Below the pieces are notes generated by a model that made no database searches, had not been told where the DNA came from, and saw nothing but the letters and a program-made list of their open reading frames with translations. Positions 52,513 through 60,241 of a stretch of 64,000 nt of DNA are shown one piece after another. This DNA is from Planctomycetia bacterium (GTDB lineage Bacteria > Planctomycetota > Planctomycetia > Pirellulales > Thermoguttaceae). The stretch is taken from positions 1-64,000 of the forward strand of contig JAUNBF010000010.1 in assembly GCA_030527185.1 (NCBI GenBank). The letters are read 5' to 3'. The position numbers and the translations under genes are program-made. How positions within the stretch are numbered: position 1 is the stretch's first letter; every line of letters begins with the position of its first letter.

Positions 52513-53676
52513 TTACTCAAATGGTTTGGACGAAGCGGGACGACCGTCCGCACGACACCCCTTGGCATAATGAACTTCTGAATCAATACTGTAACTCAGC
52601 CGATGAACCGACCCGTCCGCCATGGCCATCCCCATGGCACCGGCATGACAACTCCCAAAACGATTGCTGTAGGTGTCCTCCGAAACACCATCCCGATCCT
52701 GCATCGGCATAAACGGAGCATCGGCCTGCGTAAAAACTCCCGAAGCGTTGTACGTCCCCGTATAGCAGGTTCGCAGATTGTCCCGATCCCCCCCGCAAAA
52801 CGGACTGTAATCGTCTGCCGAGGTATTCGACGTGTCCTCATAGTACGCTGGTACCGCAAATTTTTCCCCCACCAGATACGTATTCGAAGCCCCATCCCGA
52901 ATCTGCCCCATCGTCACCCGCGACATGTAAAACAGAATCCCCGTATTCTTCGACGAATAGTCCGGCCAACGATTGTTCTGGGCGTACTCCTTCAGTTCCG
53001 AAACACTCGGAAGTTGATGACGCGGACACATATTGGCGAAATTCCAGCCCGTGACCCCTTCCGTACAATGCCCGCAATTCCCCGCGTAATCCGTCTTGTT
53101 GCACGGGTTCGAGGATTTGAGAGCAAAATTATTCATGGTACGATCCTTCGTCGGGTACGTCTTCACCGACCGACGCGACGGACAATGGAATACCGAAAGT
53201 GGCGTGGAAAGTAACGTCAACATGCCCGAATTGGAGGGATCCGCCTTCTGATCTGCCGTGGAACCGTCCGCCGGAAGCTGGTACAACGCGTTTTGTTCCA
53301 GCATGGGAAGAATCGCGTACATCCACGAACCTGGCTGTTTGTAACCCAGCCCATTCTCGGGATCGCCACTCCAACTATATCCAAAACCACCGTTGGGAAA
53401 AGAGCGAGTGGAACTTTCCACGTTCAGAATAGCCAACGCAAGATTCCGAAGATTGTTGTTGCACTGCATCTGTCGGGCAGCCTCTCGCGCCTGCTGAACT
53501 GCCGGCAAAAGAAGCCCCACCAACATCCCAATAATCGCAATCACAACCAGCAACTCGACAAGTGTAAAGCCTACACGAGCAGGTGAACCCAGGGATTCAG
53601 ATTTTTTCAGAAAGTGCCTGGAAGAACGAGAGAAAACAAGAAATAGAGGGTTATCCACCCCCCCCCCGTTACGCAT
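52513..53676 (-). CDS. DUF1559 prepilin-like protein with G10 tract at its start
   Basis: 387 residues if started at the ATG 53676. The prepilin leader is long: cleavage is expected after Gly36 in RVGFTLVELLVVIAIIG, where most DUF1559 proteins have only 5-15 residues before the site. The C-terminal H-X9-DG motif is present (CHAGAMGMAMADGSV). Codons 4-6 are three GGG from a run of ten G (coding strand, 53658-53667), so a change in tract length would put the rest out of frame. No other in-frame ATG exists before the hydrophobic segment; the ribosome site GGAAGG is 15 bases from the ATG, rather far. First gene of the operon with the PEP-CTERM, GDPD and FNT genes, from the promoter at 53788. Confidence 0.88.
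   Translation of the reverse strand: MRNGGGVDNPLFLVFSRSSRHFLKKSESLGSPARVGFTLVELLVVIAIIGMLVGLLLPAVQQAREAARQMQCNNNLRNLALAILNVESSTRSFPNGGFGYSWSGDPENGLGYKQPGSWMYAILPMLEQNALYQLPADGSTADQKADPSNSGMLTLLSTPLSVFHCPSRRSVKTYPTKDRTMNNFALKSSNPCNKTDYAGNCGHCTEGVTGWNFANMCPRHQLPSVSELKEYAQNNRWPDYSSKNTGILFYMSRVTMGQIRDGASNTYLVGEKFAVPAYYEDTSNTSADDYSPFCGGDRDNLRTCYTGTYNASGVFTQADAPFMPMQDRDGVSEDTYSNRFGSCHAGAMGMAMADGSVHRLSYSIDSEVHYAKGCRADGRPASSKPFE
53658..53667 (-). repeat. Mononucleotide tract G10 (C10 on the plus strand)
   Basis: Ten G within codons 4-7 of the DUF1559 gene at 52513-53676. In its present length the gene is in frame. Confidence 0.95.
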
Positions 53677-53787
53677 TTTACTATTTTTCTACCTTCCATA
53701 GGAATCCCCTGGAATCTTCAATTTCTATTGTGCTGTAAAAATAATCGATGAAAACGTTCACCGTAGAGATTTTTTCATCTTCCGTTC

Positions 53788-53816
53788 AGTGTAACATAGG
53801 CAATTTGAATTGTCAA
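53788..53816 (-). promoter_or_regulatory. Promoter of the DUF1559/PEP-CTERM/GDPD/FNT operon
   Basis: Minus strand TTGACA (53811-53816), 17 bases, TACACT (53788-53793), about 105 bases before the first start codon. Confidence 0.78.
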
Positions 53817-53949
53817 GCAATCATAGAAAATTTTTTCCACTTTTTTCCAAAATTCCAGGAAGTGAGAATGCTCCCCTCCGCTAGAGTACTTCTAAAAACA
53901 TTCTCAACCGATTTATACTCCTTCCATTTTGAATTCAGGAAAACGAAAA

Positions 53950-54119
53950 GAAAGCCCCTACCTTTGGGAGGGGTACGCCCGATAGGGCGGGGGGTGGGTT
54001 GGTGAAATGGCAGAACGACGTTCTATTGGGCAAATTACGATAGAACGCTCCTTTGTTATTCCACCCTGCCCACCCCGGTAGCCTAACGGCTACCACCCCT
54101 CCCCAAGGGAGGGGCTTTC
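53950..54119. repeat. Imperfect palindrome, MITE/REP-like element
   Basis: About 170 bases. The ends mirror each other: GAAAGCCCCTACCTTTGGGA on the left and, inverted, CCCAAGGGAGGGGCTTTC on the right. Inner blocks also match: GGGTGGGTTGG with CCACCCTGCCCACCC, and GAACGACGTTCTAT with ATAGAACGCTCC around a 12-base centre. Such palindromes with GC-rich ends next to genes are common as non-autonomous repeats. No transposase is near. Confidence 0.75.
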
Positions 54120-54372
54120 GTGCGGAAAACCGGACATTTCAAGGAACACTGGTATATTTATCTCGGCGACAATCCCGATTTTCAGTATCCGCCGAGGAAA
54201 AAGTGGGAATGGAAATATCTCCATCTTCTGCGGAAAGTCTTCTACACTGCCAAATTTTCAACCGATGTTTTCAAAATGTTATAAACAAATCCTGGAAATG
54301 CTCTCGTGGGAGGGGACTGTCAACAGGGAAACAATCATTCGGAAGGCCACCGCAACAGTCCCTCACAGACAC

Positions 54373-56163
54373 TTATTTCACCACAATGTAGCCCATGGAA
54401 GGAACGTTCTGTCCCTCAAAATCGTAAGCCTGCTCGTTGTAGTTGGTGATGATGGCCGTTCCGTCGGAGAACGTGGTTCGGAAGACGTTTTCAGCAATCT
54501 GGTCGTGCCCTTCCATGAATTCGTACTGGAGGTGCTTCAGTTTTTCAAATTCGTCGTACCCCTCTTTGATGGCCTGGACGGACTTTACCAATTCTTCGTC
54601 CGTCGCGCAGGTAATGTCCGCGTCTCCCATCCAATTTTTCCCATCCGTCTTGAACTTGGAGTAAAAATAGAACATCGGACGGCCGCCGAACTCAATCAGC
54701 TTCAACCTGGCAACCGGGTCTTTGATGGTGTAATTGGCACACTTGGTGTAAGGATTGTTCAGAACGATTCCGTTGTAAACGAGGTGCCAAAACGGAGTGT
54801 GGCGGTCGATCATTTTGTGCGTCGGGTTGCCCGGCGTGAAAAACGAAATGTAGAGGGCATAATCGAGGTTTTCAATGCAGTAGTCGAATCCCCCTTCCGA
54901 ACCGAGTCCACCAAACGTTTTTTGTGCGTCAGCAAAGATTTTCTTCGTCCAGTGCGCATACCCTTCGCGTGTCAGGGGATGTTCCGGGGAGTAGCAGGTT
55001 CGCGGATTGACAGTGGAAAAAACATCCACATAGTGCATTCCCCGGAAGCCGAGTTCCTTCAATTTGGCAAAGTCGCCCGCGACAAAACGTTCGTACATAC
55101 ATTTCGGGCAAGTTTCGTACATGTTTCCGCCCCCCCACGTGGTGTAGGTGTTCGGATGGCCGTCTTTCTTCCGCAGCAGATAATTCTCGTCCCACAATCC
55201 GCCAATCTGCGACGCGCGATACGCATCCGAATTATTCGTGTGGCAGACGATCTGATACCCCTCTTTTTGCGCTTTGGCAATCGTTTCCCGCAGTTTGGCC
55301 TCACCTCCCAGCCGCTCATCGACGGGGAAAATCTGCGGGTAGCGGCCGTCGTGACCACCGATATTCCAGCCCACCAGACAGAATTCCGCTTTGTCCACGC
55401 CTTGTTTTTGGAACTCATCGATAATTTGATTCATCCGGTCGAACGTAATGACGACCTTCATCGGCGGCTCGTTTTCCGCATCCTGCTCACCCACCGGCGA
55501 GGGAACCGGTTTCCAGCCCATCCGCACGCGGACTTCCATCGATTCCGCCGCATATTTCAGCTCAGGATTCTCCTTCACCCGCTCTTTCAACGGTTTGACA
55601 ATCCCTTTTTGAATCTGGAAGTTGCGGTAAATCTTTGCCAGGTCAGCGTAGGTGGCATTTTGCGGAGCCTGGTGGTATTCGATCTGAATATCTTCGTAAA
55701 TCGGGTCTTCGTTGAGGTTAAACCGTTGAAAAACTTCGTAATTTCCCTCTTTCACACGAACCATGGGAGCCTGTTCGTAACGCATTCCCGTCGTGATGAC
55801 GGTCATGGCCGCTCGCGGCGTCTTGACGCCAAACATCGGCATGACACAATTCCCGTCACGATATTCGCCATTCGCCCGTTCCCGGAACGTTCCGTACATT
55901 CCCGAACTGAAGACGTAAAAACCATCTTCCCCCGCTTGGGCCGTGGCGTGCGGATGGCGGATTTCCAGCGTTTTCAAACCGGCAGGAAGTTTTTCCGCTT
56001 CCAGTTTCAGGTACTGGACATTCCCTTCCTGCGTCAGAGGGGCGGTTCGATTTTCGGTCGTGCCGTCGCCATGGACGAGGTAAAGTTTCACTTCCAAATC
56101 GGCAGCCTCTCCCCACGAAGTGAGGCAACATAAGCCTGCCAACAACATTCCGAATCGTTTCAT
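54373..56163 (-). CDS. Exported glycosidase-like protein (possibly DUF5696)
   Basis: 596 residues from the ATG at 56163 (AAAGGA ribosome site). Signal peptide MKRFGMLLAGLCCLTSWGEA. An N-terminal beta-rich domain to about residue 190 is followed by a TIM-barrel-like region: VVITFDRMNQIIDEFQKQGV, FCLVGWNIGGHDGRYPQIFP, RGMHYVDVFSTVNPRTCYSP and LGSEGGFDYCIEN. Asp in HYVDVFS and Glu in GSEGGFD sit where retaining alpha-glycosidases of the GH101/GH36 type have their catalytic acids, and this fits proteins called DUF5696. I am not certain of the family. Last gene of a two-gene leftward operon, 42 bases after the 1134-residue glycosidase-like gene. Confidence 0.6.
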   Translation of the reverse strand: MKRFGMLLAGLCCLTSWGEAADLEVKLYLVHGDGTTENRTAPLTQEGNVQYLKLEAEKLPAGLKTLEIRHPHATAQAGEDGFYVFSSGMYGTFRERANGEYRDGNCVMPMFGVKTPRAAMTVITTGMRYEQAPMVRVKEGNYEVFQRFNLNEDPIYEDIQIEYHQAPQNATYADLAKIYRNFQIQKGIVKPLKERVKENPELKYAAESMEVRVRMGWKPVPSPVGEQDAENEPPMKVVITFDRMNQIIDEFQKQGVDKAEFCLVGWNIGGHDGRYPQIFPVDERLGGEAKLRETIAKAQKEGYQIVCHTNNSDAYRASQIGGLWDENYLLRKKDGHPNTYTTWGGGNMYETCPKCMYERFVAGDFAKLKELGFRGMHYVDVFSTVNPRTCYSPEHPLTREGYAHWTKKIFADAQKTFGGLGSEGGFDYCIENLDYALYISFFTPGNPTHKMIDRHTPFWHLVYNGIVLNNPYTKCANYTIKDPVARLKLIEFGGRPMFYFYSKFKTDGKNWMGDADITCATDEELVKSVQAIKEGYDEFEKLKHLQYEFMEGHDQIAENVFRTTFSDGTAIITNYNEQAYDFEGQNVPSMGYIVVK

Positions 56164-56205
56164 TCGTTTTCCTTTCATGAAAGTCTTTCAAAAAATTAAA
56201 GGGAT

Positions 56206-59200
56206 TTACCAAGCCTTCAAATATCGTGCCGCGTCCTCCAGATTCGTTTCCTCCGGCATCGCGCGGCGTGTGTGCAGCCAGGTATCCATCCCTTCACCAT
56301 CATCATCCCCGACCATCACGTCCATCCGAAAACCTTCCTGCTGGAGTATTTCCGGTGTGAGGCCAAGTTCGTTCCAGGGAATTTCCAGCGTGTAAATGGC
56401 CTGCGTTCCTGTTCGTGTGGGGGTCTGGTTGACGATTTCGTGGAACTTTCCTGCCGGGACGCGAATCAGGAGACGCACCTGGTCTCCCTCGGCTGCCACA
56501 TCATCCTGCACCACCAAGCGTACTTTCAGCACTTCCGCGTCAGCCGCGATTTGGCACTCCGCTTTCAGGTCGTCCGCCCCTTTCCAGAGACGGTGGGCAC
56601 TTCCCGGATCGGCGGGGGTGAGTGCCGTGCGATGAATCAAAACGGGATTCGACGGAGCATTTTCGCGAAATTCCAACTCCAGCCAAAATGCCGCACGCAG
56701 AGGAAGAAAGGCGACTCCCGACCAGTTCGTCCCTTTCAGGCGGTACACCACGGGAAGAATCGACGTTTTTTGAAAATCTTTCTCCACGGAAACAGGAATC
56801 GTCCACTCGGCCTGCGAAAGTCCCTGGCAGGAAACCGTTTGTGGTGCCGTTTCGTATTGCAACCCTGGAACCGGCTGGAGTTGAATCTCAAAATCGGTGG
56901 GTTCGGCAAGCGGATTGAAAAATTGGAACACTATCTGAGCCGTCCGGCCTGGAATCAAGTCCGCAGGCGCGTTGGCACGAAGCAGTTCGCCAATCGGTTC
57001 CGCCCGCGTCGCGTTGCGTAAACAGAGCGTCCGTGGTATCGGCGAAACTTCCAGAACGACATGCCCTTCGCGTATTTCCGCAGGAGTTTCGTTCCCCATC
57101 AGGTCGATCAGAGAGGCCGATTTCGCATCGGTTTTCACGATACATTGCCGTGTCTCCTGATATACCGACTCGTTCCACGCCGCCAGAAGAATCGTGTTGT
57201 CGTTGGAAAAAGCGTAGAGGCAGACATGGGAATCCGGCGACCAGTCCTCCACCTTTTTCATCCCCGCGTAGTGCGTCGTCAACATGTTGTAAACCGAGTA
57301 GACCTCTTTCGGATAGAAATCGTTCGTCACCAGTCCGAAATGGTGTTCGCCGTAAGCCGGATCGTAACCGTCGTTCCGCAGATCGTACCAAGTGTAGCCG
57401 ATCGAACCGCGAACCCACGCAAACGTCAGTTTTTTGAAGAGGTTTTGTGCTTGCCGACGTTCCTGTCCGAAAACCGAAGTCATGGCGGTCTCGTTGCTGT
57501 ACCACGGCACGGAATCGGTTCCGGTCTCCTGGCGAATGGCTCGAAATTTCCCGTCGATCTGTCTCCGATAGGAATCCCACCAACCGTGCGCATGAAAAGC
57601 GTGTACATCAAAATGCCCCTTGGCTGCTGTGAGAAAATCCCGTTGAAATTCGGGATAGATCAGCGTGGGATGCCGATTGAGCGTCGCGAAACCACCCGTC
57701 ATGACGATCATTTCCGGGTCCACCTCCCGCAACGCCTCAAACGTCGCTTTCTGGAGGGAGACGTATTCGTCCAGCGTCATCTGGCTGAAACTTGTCAAAT
57801 CCGGCTCATTCCAGTTTTCGTAAAACCGTACCTTTCCCTGATACCGTTTGGCAACCGCACGGACGTAAGTCTTCCAATCCTCCAGATTTTCCGCACGATG
57901 CTGCCAGTGCTTGAGCGTATCATCGTTTCGGAGATGTTCGGGAAGTGCCCACCGTGGCGTGGAGGAGAGGATGAACTGCGGTTCTATTCCCATTTGGGCA
58001 TAACCCTCCACAATCGCGTCGGTTAGCTCCCAGTCCCACTCCCCACGGCTCGGCTCCACAACCGTCCAGCCCAGCCCCATCCGAACGACTTTGACTCCAC
58101 AAAGTGCCGCGGCAAGCATCTCCCGTTTGCGGTCTTCCTCCTCCCAACGTCGTGTGTGCGTGCAGACACCGAAAAGGAAATTCTCCGCCCGGCCTGGCGT
58201 GGGACCGGAAGGGGTGAAATAGGCCAGAGAACGTGTTTTCGTGCTGATTTCGGCGGGTGGCGTGTGAACCCTGGCTCGCACCGTCCAGTGTCCCAGCGAA
58301 TCGGGACGCCAGGAAGGGGTCAGCACTTTCGTCTCCCCGGCCCGGATTGAAGCGGTCAGACGCTCCGTTTTTTTCTGGCCGAAATAGTTTTCGTACTCCA
58401 TGTCAAACGTGAAGTCGCCATCCCGGTCGCCACGATTGGTGAAACGGAAACGAAGTTGGTCTTCCTCGCCACGTTTCAGGACGTGAATGGGATTTCCCGT
58501 CTCCAAATCAAAATCGACCGCTTCTGCCGCCGACTGTCGCTCCACCAGGCGAATGGAGTGAATGATGAATCGTGCCGGGACTCGCTTTCCCTCCGCGTCG
58601 GGACGGATTTCATGCAGGAAACACGAAATACGCAACGGATCGTTTTCCGCTTTCTCGAGCGTCTTGGCAAGGGGAATCTCCACCCTTCCACGTCCTGCTG
58701 GAATTTCCACAAACGGCGTGGTGAAACGGTCTTTTTTCGTGTCGGTCTGCGCTTTGTCCACATAACCGAACATTGCCCCCAGAGCCGCGTTGCCTTCGAG
58801 AAGCTCTGTCTCAAAAACCAGCGCAAGCGGCTTCTTTTCCCAACGGATGAGGAACAGCTTATTCTCCGAAAATCCTCCGTTCGTCGTGACGTTGGAGAGG
58901 AATATTTTGCCGTCGCGGTATTCCAAATCGGAACGTCCCCAACCTTCCGGTTTGGAGAAGACCGCCGTTCCATCCTCCGGCACAACAGGACGTGACGCAC
59001 GAACCATTGCCGCTTCCCTTTCCTCCTCGGAAACAGGCGAAACGGTCTCCACGCTCATTCCCAACAGCCAGACGTATCCGGTGGGAATCTCCTCTGGATA
59101 ACCAATCGTCAGCGAATGAAGCCGGGCAGGCATGTGGACGATTTTATTGGGGGTCTCTATTCCCCAGGAACCGTTGGCATTGGTGGGAGTCACAAGCCAC

Positions 59201-59610
59201 TCCACTTCCTGAATCCCGCCTTGCAAAAAGTTGGCATCTTGAGAAAATTGAAGAATTTCTCCCTCCGCGTCCCGCAGACGGATGTTGATTTTTCGCAGAA
59301 CACATCCCACCGGTGCCCAAAAACGCGCACGCACCACGGCACGGGAAAACGCGGGAAGTTCCAGAGGTTTCTGGAAGCCCATTTCAATATAGTGGCTCTT
59401 GGCAACATCCCACGTAAACCGCAAGCCACTTAAGGAGGGGGCTTCCGGCAGAGGGGTGGGTTTCACGGGAGGAAGCGATTGCGCACTACGCGGAACGAAC
59501 GTTTTCGCTCCAGGAACGATGTCCAAATGCAGCGTTTCCGCCATTCCGCTTGCAGAAAACAGGAAAGCCAAAACCACGATGGAAAGAAAGCATGGGGGGA
59601 GGGAGTGCAT
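56206..59610 (-). CDS. Large secreted clan GH-A-like glycosidase with CBM9-like end
   Basis: 1134 residues from the ATG at 59610 (MHSLPPCFLSIVVLAFLFSA signal peptide). The first 450 residues are beta-sandwich domains. A TIM barrel at about 455-760 shows acid/base Glu in FYENWNEPDLTSF and a candidate nucleophile Glu in PWYSNETAMTS, with VRMGLGWTVVEPSRGEWDWE as the first strands, like GH39/GH5. Then come further beta domains, and the last 130 residues (YTLEIPWNELGLTPEILQQE, MVGDDDGEGMD) resemble CBM9-type carbohydrate-binding modules. Substrate unknown. A TTG at 59667 would give an unneeded extension. Promoter at 59706-59734. Confidence 0.75.
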   Translation of the reverse strand: MHSLPPCFLSIVVLAFLFSASGMAETLHLDIVPGAKTFVPRSAQSLPPVKPTPLPEAPSLSGLRFTWDVAKSHYIEMGFQKPLELPAFSRAVVRARFWAPVGCVLRKINIRLRDAEGEILQFSQDANFLQGGIQEVEWLVTPTNANGSWGIETPNKIVHMPARLHSLTIGYPEEIPTGYVWLLGMSVETVSPVSEEEREAAMVRASRPVVPEDGTAVFSKPEGWGRSDLEYRDGKIFLSNVTTNGGFSENKLFLIRWEKKPLALVFETELLEGNAALGAMFGYVDKAQTDTKKDRFTTPFVEIPAGRGRVEIPLAKTLEKAENDPLRISCFLHEIRPDAEGKRVPARFIIHSIRLVERQSAAEAVDFDLETGNPIHVLKRGEEDQLRFRFTNRGDRDGDFTFDMEYENYFGQKKTERLTASIRAGETKVLTPSWRPDSLGHWTVRARVHTPPAEISTKTRSLAYFTPSGPTPGRAENFLFGVCTHTRRWEEEDRKREMLAAALCGVKVVRMGLGWTVVEPSRGEWDWELTDAIVEGYAQMGIEPQFILSSTPRWALPEHLRNDDTLKHWQHRAENLEDWKTYVRAVAKRYQGKVRFYENWNEPDLTSFSQMTLDEYVSLQKATFEALREVDPEMIVMTGGFATLNRHPTLIYPEFQRDFLTAAKGHFDVHAFHAHGWWDSYRRQIDGKFRAIRQETGTDSVPWYSNETAMTSVFGQERRQAQNLFKKLTFAWVRGSIGYTWYDLRNDGYDPAYGEHHFGLVTNDFYPKEVYSVYNMLTTHYAGMKKVEDWSPDSHVCLYAFSNDNTILLAAWNESVYQETRQCIVKTDAKSASLIDLMGNETPAEIREGHVVLEVSPIPRTLCLRNATRAEPIGELLRANAPADLIPGRTAQIVFQFFNPLAEPTDFEIQLQPVPGLQYETAPQTVSCQGLSQAEWTIPVSVEKDFQKTSILPVVYRLKGTNWSGVAFLPLRAAFWLELEFRENAPSNPVLIHRTALTPADPGSAHRLWKGADDLKAECQIAADAEVLKVRLVVQDDVAAEGDQVRLLIRVPAGKFHEIVNQTPTRTGTQAIYTLEIPWNELGLTPEILQQEGFRMDVMVGDDDGEGMDTWLHTRRAMPEETNLEDAARYLKAW

Positions 59611-59705
59611 AAGTCTTCTCGGGGAGGGAAAGGAAAAATACGGAAGAAGGAGAACAATTCCTGGCAAACAAGAATTTCCAACGAAAGTTTTCCTCGTAAA
59701 ACTTG

Positions 59706-59734
59706 ATTATAACATGGGGAAATAGGGCCGTCAA
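59706..59734 (-). promoter_or_regulatory. Promoter of the glycosidase operon
   Basis: Minus strand TTGACG (59729-59734), 17 bases, TATAAT (59706-59711), about 100 bases before the ATG at 59610. Confidence 0.8.
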
Positions 59735-59949
59735 GTCATTCCTTCGGAAGAGAGCAATACCTGCGCCAGAATTTTCCTTCCATCTTTTTCCCGGAAACTC
59801 TCTTTCCAGACCAGAAAAGAGGTCGCCCATTTTTAAAAAAATTCTCTCTTCTTATCGGTCTCATCGGTGAAATTTTTTTATTTTGAAACTAGTACGAAAC
59901 TTTTTGGGATTTTCTTTTAAAAAAGTCGAAAAAATTTGCAGGGGAGGAA

Positions 59950-59979
59950 TTGAAATATTGGAAGAAATCTGGTTAAAAT
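59950..59979 (+). promoter_or_regulatory. Promoter candidate of the giant repeat protein
   Basis: TTGAAA (59950-59955), 18 bases, TAAAAT (59974-59979), 263 bases before the ATG at 60242. Confidence 0.55.
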
Positions 59980-60241
59980 AGAGATTGGGCTTGCATGATG
60001 GAAAATTTCCCTCATTTATTATAGTGTGAGGGAGAAGGCTCGGTCTCCTGTGTGGAGACATTACGATAACGATAAAAACACCGTCGAATTTGGAAACCCT
60101 TGTCCTATAGAGATTCCGTTTCGCTGGAGATTTCCGTTAAAATCCTGTTCAGGAGTGGTGAAACAACATTCCGCGACAGAAGATAACCAGGGAATCGACA
60201 GAAGAATCAGGAAGTTACTTGCAATCAGGAGAGAATCGCAT

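Larger units (their letters stand above)
53677..54372. other. Intergenic region with promoter and palindromic element
   Basis: 696 bases between the DUF1559 operon and a glycosidase-like gene. It holds the leftward promoter at 53788-53816 and the inverted-repeat element at 53950-54119. No gene was seen in the rest. Confidence 0.6.
59611..60241. other. Divergent intergenic region
   Basis: 631 bases with the leftward promoter at 59706 and a rightward promoter at 59950. An 11-base hairpin GTCTCC/GGAGAC lies near 60045. No gene or RNA gene was seen. Confidence 0.55.

Noticed and set aside
54265-56133. Plus-strand frame of 622 codons
   Set aside because: It lies opposite the glycosidase-like gene at 54373-56163, which has a signal peptide, ribosome site and barrel motifs; the plus frame has a repetitive Arg/Phe/His composition.
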